This document shows positions 26,495-34,266 of a DNA stretch of 64,000 bases, in pieces. Both the position numbers and the translations under genes were made by a program. The DNA is from Saprospiraceae bacterium. Its GTDB lineage: Bacteria > Bacteroidota > Bacteroidia > Chitinophagales > Saprospiraceae. The DNA lies in the NCBI GenBank assembly GCA_022841345.1, contig JALHRR010000004.1:62001-126000 (forward strand), in the 5' to 3' direction. The notes under the pieces were generated by a model, which saw nothing but the letters and a program-made list of their open reading frames with translations, was not told where the DNA came from and ran no database searches. How positions within the stretch are numbered: the first letter of the stretch is position 1; every line of letters starts with the position of its first letter.

Positions 26495-27163
26495 ATGCAT
26501 TTGCCTCCTTCAATCACAGATAATTACCGCCACAAAGGTTTGAGGAAGAAGCTGGTATCCTTATTGAAATTGAATGGAATTGACAATACCTTAGTTTTGG
26601 ATGCTATAGGAACATTGCCGCGTCACCTATTTTTGGATTCTGCATTTGAAGAGTTGGCTTATGAAGACAAAGCATTGCCTATAGGAGACGGACAAACGAT
26701 TTCCCAGCCATTCACGGTTGCTTATCAAACAGATTTATTGAAGTTGAAACCCGGTATGAAGGTGCTTGAGATTGGCACAGGTTCGGGTTATCAGGCATGT
26801 ATTTTAAGTTTGATGGGTGTAGATGTGTACAGTATAGAGCGTCAGGAAAACCTCTATCACAAGACCAGAAAATTACTCGAAAAGCTGGGCTTTAGTGATA
26901 TCAGGACTTATTTCAGAGACGGTTTCCTCGGTATACCTGAAGAAATGCCATTCGACGCAATTTTAGTAACTGCCGGTGCCCGTGAAATTCCTCAGGCCTT
27001 ACTCAATCAATTGAAAATTGGCGGCCGAATGGTAATACCGGTAGGGGAGATGTCCACCCAGAAAATGCTCCGGCTCACCCGCACCAGCTCTAATTCATTC
27101 GACAAAGAAACATTCGAAGACTTCAAGTTTGTACCATTACTGAAAGGTGTGGTGAAGAAGTAG
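26495..27163 (+). CDS. pcm: Protein-L-isoaspartate O-methyltransferase
   Basis: 222 residues from the ATG at 26495, the normal family length. An upstream TTG at 26441 would add an 18-residue hydrophobic leader and is disfavoured. The enzyme methylates L-isoaspartyl residues in damaged proteins using S-adenosylmethionine. Visible motifs are GDGQTISQPF (64-73, substrate loop) and VLEIGTGSGYQA (90-101, SAM-binding motif I), then DAILVTAGAREIP as post-II. It is probably co-oriented with elaA, but a 109-base gap separates them. Confidence 0.94.
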   Translation: MHLPPSITDNYRHKGLRKKLVSLLKLNGIDNTLVLDAIGTLPRHLFLDSAFEELAYEDKALPIGDGQTISQPFTVAYQTDLLKLKPGMKVLEIGTGSGYQACILSLMGVDVYSIERQENLYHKTRKLLEKLGFSDIRTYFRDGFLGIPEEMPFDAILVTAGAREIPQALLNQLKIGGRMVIPVGEMSTQKMLRLTRTSSNSFDKETFEDFKFVPLLKGVVKK

Positions 27164-27244
27164 AAGCCACTGTTTTGGCAGTTCAGCGCATAATTCTTAA
27201 CTTTCCATCAGGAAGTTCAGTTAGATGCCAGTAACAGCTGATTT

Positions 27245-27283
27245 GGCTGTTCAACTAGCTTTCCAGCAACCAGCAACCAGCAA
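27245..27283 (+). repeat. 7-bp array CCAGCAA x3 after GGCTGTT
   Basis: GGCTGTT (27245-27251), then three exact CCAGCAA units (27263-27283). The surrounding gap (27164-27562) has no supported gene; the rest of it is unremarkable A+T-rich sequence. Confidence 0.65.
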
Positions 27284-27562
27284 CGAGTTTCATTTCCGTC
27301 GTCTTTAATAATCGACCATACTTCTGATATAAGTATCATTTAATCTATATTATGCTGGTCCCTGAAAATAAACTTCTTTTTTTGTGGTTCATAATGCAAC
27401 CTTTAAGATACAATCTGCATCTAAAAGGTTATTCAAAGGGTTTCTTATTAATAATTCGCGCCCTTCTACTATTCCTATCTGTAAAGCTGCCTCCTGTCGT
27501 GTGTTTGTGATGTTTATCACCTCATTTCGTATTGTATTTTTTTATCATATAATTTCACACAC

Positions 27563-28096
27563 ATGAAAACACGATTTTTCTCCACGACTTTTTTGATCGC
27601 CCTGATGATGACTGCTACTCTCACCGCCGTAGCGAATGACAACCCTAAACCGGTGACTACTATTATTTTGTTAAAGCATGCTGAAACAGTAGATGTAAAC
27701 GCTGAAAACCCTGTATTATCAGAACAGGGAATGCGCAGAGCTGAGTTGCTGGCAGATTTGCTGAGAAGTACTCCCATCAATGCAATATATGCTTGCAAGC
27801 ATGAAAGAACCAATGGAACTTTAAAGCCATTATCTGCTTCAAAAGGTGTAAAACTTCAACAGTATAATTCTGCAGAACTCAACAAGAGTCTGTTTAATAT
27901 GTACTCCGGAAACATGGGTAATACCATCGTGATATGCGGAGACGACAAAACCCTGCCTCAGATGCTGAATATGCTGACCGGAACAAAGGATTATACAAAT
28001 TTATCAAAAGAAGAATTTGATAATGTATTCGTTTTAACCAGTTCTCAGCTAGGCAAAGCAGATGTTAAAAAAGTGAAATACGCGACGAATCTTTGA
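27563..28096 (+). CDS. Histidine-phosphatase-fold protein with altered active site
   Basis: 177 residues, signal peptide ending near AVAND (residue 25), so periplasmic. The fold is that of SixA/phosphoglycerate-mutase-type histidine phosphatases: TTIILLKHAET aligns with the RHG box, LSEQGMRRAELLADLL with the following helix, and VICGDDKTLPQML with the late GH box. The nucleophile His39 is kept, but the RHG arginine is Lys38, and the second catalytic histidine of the GH box is Asp127. Activity is therefore doubtful; a binding role is possible. A strong terminator follows. It is convergent with the next gene. Confidence 0.85.
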   Translation: MKTRFFSTTFLIALMMTATLTAVANDNPKPVTTIILLKHAETVDVNAENPVLSEQGMRRAELLADLLRSTPINAIYACKHERTNGTLKPLSASKGVKLQQYNSAELNKSLFNMYSGNMGNTIVICGDDKTLPQMLNMLTGTKDYTNLSKEEFDNVFVLTSSQLGKADVKKVKYATNL

Positions 28097-28139
28097 TTCG
28101 ATTTATTCGTTCTGTTTTCGAAATGGGATTAATCCCGGT

Positions 28140-28171
28140 AGGTGTTGCATTCGTGCAGCACCTATTTTTTT
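28140..28171 (+). terminator. Terminator of the histidine-phosphatase-like gene
   Basis: AGGTGTTGCA-TTCG-TGCAGCACCT stem (28140-28163) then ATTTTTTTA. It overlaps the stop codon of the convergent gene. Confidence 0.88.
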
Positions 28172-29592
28172 ATTCTTTTGAATGAGCTTATGTTCTCATC
28201 AGAAAATTTGAAATTACTTTCCTTTAGCTGAATAAGATTTGTTGAAGCCGCACTACCATAAGCTGCTTCTGATTTCCATTTTATTACTAATTCATACGGA
28301 CTAATATTTCCCAAAAATGCGAAGCATTCAGGGAAGTCCTGCACATATTGGTAATGATCCATATAAATGAGCCGCGGATCAAATTCAACTCTCTTTAAAT
28401 ATAAAAATTCTTTATTGCTGGCAGTCGAGTCCAATACGAATTCATCAGAAACATGTCCACCTATTGTAAGCCTGTTACCACTTCGTGTCCAGAATTCTTT
28501 AAATTCTTCATTATACCAGGTAATAAGTTGTGGATCATCCAAATGCATTTGATTGCCCGGAGCTTCTATGAAAATTGCTTCCTGGGTTCCGTCCTGCTCA
28601 TCCTTATAGTAAGCAATCACAGAGCCATTTTTAAAGGCAAGAACAAACTCCAGCCCATTTTTAAATGCATCACTTTTAAAGCCTGTGTATGGATTCTTTG
28701 AATGAATGAATACCTCCAGTTTTGAAGGTTTTTCATCCGGAATTGAGCACTCATAGGTCAATTGCCTGTCAAAATCATATGTACGTGGCTGATATTCCAG
28801 TCCATCCATTTTGTCAAAATTTTGCCAGGTTTCCCATTTTGCCTCCCTTAATAATCCTTTAGATTCATCATATCTTTCTGCAAGTGATTTACCTGCTCCT
28901 CCACTATAAATCTCAATATCATCGAAAGTAACTTTATTCAGTTCATATTCCAGATAGGTGACATTTAAAGAATATCGTGAACCATCTTCCAATCTGATTT
29001 CTGAACCAAACAGAAATTGATCAGGACTCAGATATGTAGCCTCCACAAGTGGAAGTGGAAATATATTAGTGGCTGTATTGAATGGTGTATGCAACATTCT
29101 TGCATCAAATGATTCTTTGGACAACCATACTGTACGTTCTGAATAGTCATCCAAAACACCTTTGTACTCTTCTACAAGATATCCTGCCATGTCAGTTTGG
29201 CGACCTGTTGGTTTAATATAGTCCCAAAATACTGCAGCGTCCATGTCAAATGCTGTTTTGTCAAGATTTCTCCCTGGTATACTGGCATCCCTTATGATAG
29301 CACGTTTACTGTTATTTGCTTCAGTGAGCAACATATTGGATCCATCCTGAAAACAGATCATCAAATCTTCACCCTCAAGGAAAGGAGTTATTTTTGAAAA
29401 TCCGGCATATTTATCCCTGCTGTTATATAGGACTATGATGGTTCCACTTGGGATTGCCGGAGTAGAATAAATATATTCAATTCTATAATCAAAATAAAAT
29501 GTCAAAGTAGGACCTGATTGTTGCGCCAATAGCAAATTTCCGGAGAAAAGGGCAATCAGAAACAATGTGATTCCGGGAAAATATTTAAGCAT
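28162..29592 (-). CDS. Secreted protein of unknown function
   Basis: 476 residues from the ATG at 29592; an in-frame ATG 27 codons upstream (29673) exists, but the promoter box at 29606-29613 lies between the two and the signal peptide begins at the inner one (cleavage near LLLAQQ). The mature protein has no recognised domain. It contains two similar-looking halves: AIIRDASIPGRNLDKTAFDM with DMAGYLVEEYKG and later AIFIEAPGNQMHLDDPQLI with IGGHVSDEFVL. This hints at an internal duplication. There is no T9SS domain at the C-terminus, so it is probably periplasmic. Confidence 0.78.
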   Translation of the reverse strand: MLKYFPGITLFLIALFSGNLLLAQQSGPTLTFYFDYRIEYIYSTPAIPSGTIIVLYNSRDKYAGFSKITPFLEGEDLMICFQDGSNMLLTEANNSKRAIIRDASIPGRNLDKTAFDMDAAVFWDYIKPTGRQTDMAGYLVEEYKGVLDDYSERTVWLSKESFDARMLHTPFNTATNIFPLPLVEATYLSPDQFLFGSEIRLEDGSRYSLNVTYLEYELNKVTFDDIEIYSGGAGKSLAERYDESKGLLREAKWETWQNFDKMDGLEYQPRTYDFDRQLTYECSIPDEKPSKLEVFIHSKNPYTGFKSDAFKNGLEFVLAFKNGSVIAYYKDEQDGTQEAIFIEAPGNQMHLDDPQLITWYNEEFKEFWTRSGNRLTIGGHVSDEFVLDSTASNKEFLYLKRVEFDPRLIYMDHYQYVQDFPECFAFLGNISPYELVIKWKSEAAYGSAASTNLIQLKESNFKFSDENISSFKRIKK

Positions 29593-29605
29593 TAATTTTT
29601 TTTTA

Positions 29606-29613
29606 CAAATGTA
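29606..29613 (-). promoter_or_regulatory. Candidate -7 box giving a near-leaderless transcript
   Basis: On the minus strand TACATTTG matches TAnnTTTG, with TTTG 22 bases upstream. The start of transcription would fall only a few bases before the ATG at 29592, which supports that start. Confidence 0.45.
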
Positions 29614-29931
29614 CTGAATAGGGCTTTGTAATGAGCAAATGCTGACATCATTATAAATGGAACCTGCTTTCACAAAATCAAAAACCTGTCTTCCGTGTAT
29701 TAACGTTACAAACTAAAATACGTAACAGATATGGTGACCGTGCTTTTGATAGCCTCGGAAATGTAATATTGATACTATTTTTGTTGCTTGATTTAGAACA
29801 GTTTGTCCAAATTCATTTTTATAATTTGTTTGTAATGAAAGAGAAGGCAATTATTTAATAAATTCCAATAATCAGAAACTGACCTGAGAACGCAACCTCA
29901 GCGCAAGATTTCAAGTTTTTTCGATTTTATT

Positions 29932-29964
29932 TTTGATTAGTCAATCAGATATTAACTACATTTG
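29932..29964 (+). promoter_or_regulatory. Candidate promoter of the ECF sigma/anti-sigma operon
   Basis: TTTG (29932-29935), 21 bases, TACATTTG (29957-29964). The transcript would begin near 29971, directly before an ATG-TAA pair (29973-29978) and the non-canonical sigma start. The rest of the gap from 29614 shows no gene. Confidence 0.45.
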
Positions 29965-29986
29965 AGAAACCAATGTAACCCCGGTT

Positions 29987-30526
29987 ATTAAATCATCACC
30001 ACATACAGTTCTTTTAGACCTCATTCAGCAGCAGGATCAGAAGTCATTTGACTACCTGTATGAGCATTATAGTGGGGCGTTGTATGGTGTTATTTTAAGG
30101 GTGGTTAAACATGAGCATGATGCAGAAGAAATTTTGCAGGAAGCAATGGTTAATATATGGAAGAACCTCGGCACTTATGATGTTGATAAGGGCTCCATAT
30201 TTACCTGGATGTTAAATGTTGCCAGGAATAAAGCTATTGATTATACCAGATCCAAAAGATATAAACAAAAAAACCAAACTATAGAACCTAACGTAGATAT
30301 TGGTCAACAGGCGCAATTGAATATTGAGGTGATTGATTTGAAAGATGTTGTAGCTGAATTGGGACAAGAATACAGAGAAGTACTGGAGAATGTATATTTT
30401 TCAGGTTATACGCATGAGCAAACTTCCGAATTGCTGGGTATCCCTTTAGGCACCGTCAAAACCCGAGTCAGAAAAGCCATAATGATCCTGCGAGATTTTT
30501 ATAAAGTAAACATGACCGAATTGTGA
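29987..30526 (+). CDS. ECF-family RNA polymerase sigma factor
   Basis: Regions 2 and 4 of a sigma-70 ECF factor are intact: HDAEEILQEAMVNIWKNL (region 2.2/2.3), GSIFTWMLNVARNKAIDYTR (2.3/2.4) and YTHEQTSELLGIPLGTVKTR (region 4 helix-turn-helix). The first helix, VLLDLIQQQDQKSFDYLYEH, is encoded before the first ATG, GTG or TTG in frame (TTG at 30080 lies inside the domain). The frame is open from 29966 and the best start is ATT at 29987, giving 179 residues, the normal family length. The stop overlaps the GTG of the anti-sigma gene. It probably controls an envelope-stress or nutrient regulon; no target promoter was identified. Confidence 0.88.
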   Translation: MKSSPHTVLLDLIQQQDQKSFDYLYEHYSGALYGVILRVVKHEHDAEEILQEAMVNIWKNLGTYDVDKGSIFTWMLNVARNKAIDYTRSKRYKQKNQTIEPNVDIGQQAQLNIEVIDLKDVVAELGQEYREVLENVYFSGYTHEQTSELLGIPLGTVKTRVRKAIMILRDFYKVNMTEL

Positions 30527-31377
30527 ACATAGGTGAATACATAGCTTCCGGGATTTTGGAATCCTACGTTTTAGGACACTTGTCCTCAGACGAGATGAAA
30601 GCTGTCGAAGAGATGGCCGCCAAATACCCTGCAATTAAACAAGAAATGGATGCTATAGAAAGAGGTCTTGAAGCTTTTGCCATGGACTTACAGGTCAAAC
30701 CACCCGCTCACCTAAAAAATAAAATTAAGGAAGAGTTATTCAAAAATATTGAAACCCCATCAAAATCTGGTCCGGCCCCTGTTGCTTCTCCTGCTGTTGA
30801 AACTGCTCAGGCTCCGGATAATTCTATTCTCAGACAATTAAAATTTTACAAATTAGCATTTGCCGCTTCTGTTGCTTTATTAATTGGAAGTGCTGTTTTG
30901 AATGTAATTCTTGCGACTCAGTCTGATGAATTGGACAGCAACAACAAGGAATTGATGGTTCAGAACAAAGAAATGATAGATGAGCTCTCTGCCGAGCGTG
31001 AAAAATCACTCGCATTAAATGAAATTTGGAATAATGTATCAGAGCCGGGCATGCAATCACTTACTTTGGAAGGTCAGGCTATCGACCCCACTGCTTCTGC
31101 CAGAGTTTACTGGAATTCCAATACCGGCCAGGTATTCATTTATCCTGTTAATCTCAAAACCCCTCCGACCGGAAAGCAATACCAGCTTTGGGCTATCGTC
31201 GACGGTGTGCCTGTAGATGCGGGAGTTTTTGATGTAGCTTCCGGCATAGCCGGCATTCAAAAAATGAAATCATTTAGCTCAGCTTCAGCGTTTGCCGTTA
31301 CTCTGGAAGTCGAAGGCGGCAGCCCCACTCCCACGCTCGAACAAATGTATGTCATGGGCGCAGTGAAGGATATTTAA
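30523..31377 (+). CDS. RskA-type anti-sigma factor
   Basis: 284 residues, starting at a GTG that overlaps the sigma stop (GTGA). The N-terminal cytoplasmic domain (IASGILESYVLGHLSSDEM and KYPAIKQEMDAIERGLEAFA) is the sigma-binding region, without the zinc-site cysteines. A single membrane helix (about 105-130; LAFAASVALLIGSAVLNVIL) is followed by a short coiled coil and the periplasmic RskA domain (ARVYWNSNTGQVFIYPVNL, QLWAIVDGVPVDAGVF). It would hold the upstream sigma factor at the membrane until a signal releases it. It is translationally coupled to that gene. Confidence 0.92.
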   Translation: MNIGEYIASGILESYVLGHLSSDEMKAVEEMAAKYPAIKQEMDAIERGLEAFAMDLQVKPPAHLKNKIKEELFKNIETPSKSGPAPVASPAVETAQAPDNSILRQLKFYKLAFAASVALLIGSAVLNVILATQSDELDSNNKELMVQNKEMIDELSAEREKSLALNEIWNNVSEPGMQSLTLEGQAIDPTASARVYWNSNTGQVFIYPVNLKTPPTGKQYQLWAIVDGVPVDAGVFDVASGIAGIQKMKSFSSASAFAVTLEVEGGSPTPTLEQMYVMGAVKDI

Positions 31378-31393
31378 GCCCGACCAAAGTATT

Positions 31394-31598
31394 TACTCCA
31401 CTAATTGGAGTAGCCTTTCTGCGCTGCAAGCTTGACATCTTAGCTAGGCTTTTTATAGGTCCTCATCCCGTACTTTAGTCGTAGCCCGGGTGACATCCTG
31501 CTGGCTGCGCTCGCATGGTGACATCCTTTGCCTTCGGCAAATGGTGACATCCCCGAACTAAATTGACTGCTTTGCAGCCAAATTAGTTCGGAGGTGAC
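31394..31598 (+). repeat. Second hairpin chain with GGTGAC separators
   Basis: TACTCCA-CTAAT-TGGAGTA (31394-31412), then GGTGACATCC at 31489, 31517 and 31543 and GGTGAC at 31593. Between them lie TTTGCC-TTC-GGCAAA (31527-31541) and CCGAACTAA ... TTAGTTCGG (31553-31591, with inner CTGC-TTT-GCAG). It parallels the chain at 1785-1982 and, as there, leads into GGCTGTT-linked arrays. Confidence 0.7.
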
Positions 31599-31675
31599 AG
31601 CTGTGCAAGAGATATGGATGCGACTTCTTCCCGTCTGTTTAGCCAGCAATCTGCAGTGGCTGTATAGAGAGTTCC

Positions 31676-31775
31676 AATCGTAATTCGTAATTCGTAATTT
31701 GTAATTGGCTGTTCCTCCGGCTGTTTCATTCACCAATTCACCAATTCACCAATTCACCGCTTTAACGAGGCTGTT
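31676..31775 (+). repeat. ATTCGTA (7-bp) and ATTCACCA (8-bp) arrays with GGCTGTT
   Basis: Four ATTCGTA-type heptamers (31676-31703), GGCTGTT at 31707 and 31719, four ATTCACCA-type octamers (31728-31759), GGCTGTT at 31769. The stretch lies between the convergent ends of the anti-sigma gene and psd; the 31378-31788 gap has no gene. Confidence 0.8.
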
Positions 31776-31788
31776 AACGTTTACCCGA

Positions 31789-32439
31789 TCATACCAGCTT
31801 CGCAATAGCAGTAACATTTCCGGATACTTTCTGATTCAGCTGCACCAATATTTCAGTATTCAATGGTACAAAGATATCTACCCTGGATCCAAATTTGATA
31901 AACCCAAATTCCTGTCCCTGCAGAACAGTATCGCCTTCCCTGGAATAACAGACAATTCTGCGGGCTAATGCACCTGCTATCTGACGAAGTAAAATCCTGG
32001 AGCCGTTAGCGGCCCGAAGACCAAGACTGGTCCGCTCATTATCTGTAGAGGATTTAGGATGCCAGGCCACCAAATATTTCCCCGGATGATATTTATAATA
32101 TTCCACTTCTGAATCCAAAGGAACTCTGTTTACATGCACGTTAATAGGTGACATGAAGATGGAAATTTGGATACAATCTTCTTTCAGCCACTCAGGTTCA
32201 AATGTTTTTTCAATCACAACTACTTTTCCGTCCGCAGGTGCATACAATACATTTTTGTCCTGGACGGATATTGTTCTCTGTGGATTTCTGAAAAATTGCA
32301 ATATCGTAATCCACAATAATATGGCGACTAAAATAAAAGCCCATTGAAATGCAGGAAATATGAATACTCCAAGTGCTATCAAAATAACATTCAACAAAGT
32401 AACTATCAATATACTTGCCCAACCCTCCTTATGAATCAT
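31789..32439 (-). CDS. psd: Phosphatidylserine decarboxylase (short, archaetidylserine type)
   Basis: 216 residues with two N-terminal membrane segments and the short-form PSD domain. It makes phosphatidylethanolamine from phosphatidylserine. The self-cleavage site is Gly184-Ser185 in FIKFGSRVDIF, where the serine becomes the pyruvoyl group; earlier motifs are VLYAPADGKVVVIE and FMSPINVHVNRVP with the conserved His. It starts 11 bases after the end of the cdsA C-terminal frame, so the two phospholipid genes form one unit. Confidence 0.95.
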   Translation of the reverse strand: MIHKEGWASILIVTLLNVILIALGVFIFPAFQWAFILVAILLWITILQFFRNPQRTISVQDKNVLYAPADGKVVVIEKTFEPEWLKEDCIQISIFMSPINVHVNRVPLDSEVEYYKYHPGKYLVAWHPKSSTDNERTSLGLRAANGSRILLRQIAGALARRIVCYSREGDTVLQGQEFGFIKFGSRVDIFVPLNTEILVQLNQKVSGNVTAIAKLV

Positions 32440-32450
32440 TTAAAACAATT

Positions 32451-32939
32451 TTAATATACCAGTAAAATATAAAACACGGCAAACGGAATAAGGAACAGAT
32501 ATGAATCAAAGCGGTCCAGCAGTCCGCCATGTCCCGGCAAAATTGATCCGGTATCCTTCGCAGCAAAACTTCTTTTGAACATAGATTCAATCAGATCTCC
32601 AAATGTTCCGAATACTACAACTATCACCGCTAAAACAATCCAGTCTCTCTGCGGAAATACACCGAAAATCAGAAAAACAGGATAGGAAGAAAGAATGGTC
32701 AAAATAGCCCCACCCCAAAATCCCTCCCAGGTCTTTTTGGGCGAAATCCGTTCAAACAATAATCTCTTACCTATCGCCGAACCCACAAGAAATGCTCCTG
32801 TATCATTGATCCAGGTTAAGATCAGTAAGCCTAATGCAGCTGTATAATCATACTGACCATCTTTGAAACTGACGAAAAGTATCAAAACGCAGGGAATAGT
32901 CACATAAAAGACTCCCGTAAGCGCATAGGAGATCATCAA
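32451..32939 (-). CDS. cdsA: Phosphatidate cytidylyltransferase, C-terminal fragment of broken cdsA
   Basis: This frame holds the catalytic half of CdsA: membrane segments, LTWINDTGAFLVGSAIGKR, ISPKKTWEGFWGG and the family signature FGDLIESMFKRSFAAKD ... LPGHGGLLDRFDS. The frame continues upstream of the nominal TTG at 32939 as KIEKPF, which matches the family consensus before this domain, and then meets the N-terminal frame near 32954-32957. A one-base deletion in an A-run (minus strand AAAA instead of AAAAA) explains the break. If joined, the protein is about 277 residues, normal for CdsA. CDP-diacylglycerol synthesis is essential, so sequencing error or recoding should be considered. Confidence 0.85.
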   Translation of the reverse strand: MMISYALTGVFYVTIPCVLILFVSFKDGQYDYTAALGLLILTWINDTGAFLVGSAIGKRLLFERISPKKTWEGFWGGAILTILSSYPVFLIFGVFPQRDWIVLAVIVVVFGTFGDLIESMFKRSFAAKDTGSILPGHGGLLDRFDSYLFLIPFAVFYILLVY

Positions 32940-33289
32940 AAAAGGCTTCTCAATTTTGATGCCAGCACCACAATGTAATACATGGAAATAAACAGAAAGA
33001 ATATAGTGATTAGAGGAAATAGCCGTTTAGAATCTATCCATTCCGGATCCAGTAAATAAAAAGAAATGGCCAGATAGGGAATTAGCCCTAATAAAACATT
33101 CCCATAAATTCGTCCCGAATACCTTTTTTGCACTGTACCATGAAACAAAAGTGTATGGAATTCGTATAAACATCCTGCACAGATTAGTCCAAATATCGCA
33201 ACAAAGGCATATTTATTTAACAAAATAGCAGTCAGTATAATACCGACAAACAGGAACGCAGTAATTGCTCGTTTTTGCAGATTTTTCAT
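32936..33289 (-). CDS. cdsA: Phosphatidate cytidylyltransferase, N-terminal fragment of broken cdsA
   Basis: 117 residues with the usual CdsA start (MKNLQKRAITAFLFVGIILT) and three or four membrane segments, ending prematurely at a TGA (32936-32938) after VVLASKLRSLF. From about LASK onward the frame is out of phase with the conserved part; the correct continuation is in the frame one base away (see the C-terminal fragment). The TGA follows a run of six T residues on the coding strand, which could allow slippage. Confidence 0.82.
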   Translation of the reverse strand: MKNLQKRAITAFLFVGIILTAILLNKYAFVAIFGLICAGCLYEFHTLLFHGTVQKRYSGRIYGNVLLGLIPYLAISFYLLDPEWIDSKRLFPLITIFFLFISMYYIVVLASKLRSLF

Positions 33290-33369
33290 TGATTTCCCTT
33301 CAACGGGTTCGCAAATATGGAAAATTGAACAGACTTATTCTAAGATACTTGCCTTCAGGAATGAATACA

Positions 33370-34248
33370 CTATCCGGTCAATTCTGACTTATGTCCGGAT
33401 TTACCCCTCCTTTTTATAAGATACAGGAGCGTTAAAGTAATTCCAAGAGAGACCAGCGCACCTGACCATGGAATATCAAACTCAGCTTCCAGATCAATAT
33501 CTGTAATGTTCTTCTTATATAAGTAATACATGACTACCTGAAATGCATTATTGATAAAGTGCACCAGAATAGCCAGCCACAAAGAACCGCCCAACCAAAA
33601 TAAATAGCCCAGCAAAGCCCCCAGAAACATTCTCGGAAAAAATCCCTGAAACTGGAAATGAATCGCACTGAAAATAATAGCAGAAAGCCAGATCGCGAGC
33701 TGAGGTCGCCTGAGATGATGGGCAAGTCTGCTTTGAATGACTCCTCTGAAAAGTAGTTCTTCTCCTATTGCAGGTAAAACTCCTATTAATACAATATTGA
33801 ATATTAAATCCCTGAAATTTTCCATTACCAGTATTTGTTTAATCAGGGATTCACCTTCTGCTTCCATTGCAAGCATCCATTCTGGCATGGGAATGAGCTG
33901 ATTTAGCTGATAACTATATTGTATGAATATCGCAATGGTGAAAATTGACATCAGGGACAAAATAACTACACCCGGCGCAGCGAATTGAGCTAGTCCCATT
34001 TCCTTCACTGTGTCTTTTCTGAAAATGATATATGAAAATAATATAGCCGGAATAATAAAAATACACATCTGCTGTACTACCAGTAATAATTTTGTAGTCT
34101 CGATGCTGTCACCTGCTGAAGCCATAATGCCATAACTGATTAGTCCACCTAAGGACATCCCCAGAAAAAGACAAAGCGTTAGGGTCAACAATTCTTTTGC
34201 CGGGGAGTGTTGGTTGTAACCAATGGGAAGGGTATCTTGATCGCTCAT
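33370..34248 (-). CDS. CPBP-family intramembrane metalloprotease
   Basis: 292 residues with about eight membrane segments. The Abi/CPBP motifs are complete: EELLFRG (Glu163, Glu164, Arg168), FSAIHFQFQGFFPRMFLG (His197) and LVHFINNAF (His230, Asn233-Asn234). Members are related to CAAX prenyl proteases and work as membrane proteases or scaffolds; the substrate is unknown. It is divergent from pdxJ with only 18 bases between start codons, so the two promoters must overlap coding sequence. Confidence 0.93.
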   Translation of the reverse strand: MSDQDTLPIGYNQHSPAKELLTLTLCLFLGMSLGGLISYGIMASAGDSIETTKLLLVVQQMCIFIIPAILFSYIIFRKDTVKEMGLAQFAAPGVVILSLMSIFTIAIFIQYSYQLNQLIPMPEWMLAMEAEGESLIKQILVMENFRDLIFNIVLIGVLPAIGEELLFRGVIQSRLAHHLRRPQLAIWLSAIIFSAIHFQFQGFFPRMFLGALLGYLFWLGGSLWLAILVHFINNAFQVVMYYLYKKNITDIDLEAEFDIPWSGALVSLGITLTLLYLIKRRGKSGHKSELTG

Positions 34249-34266
34249 TTAAATATTCTGTAAAGT

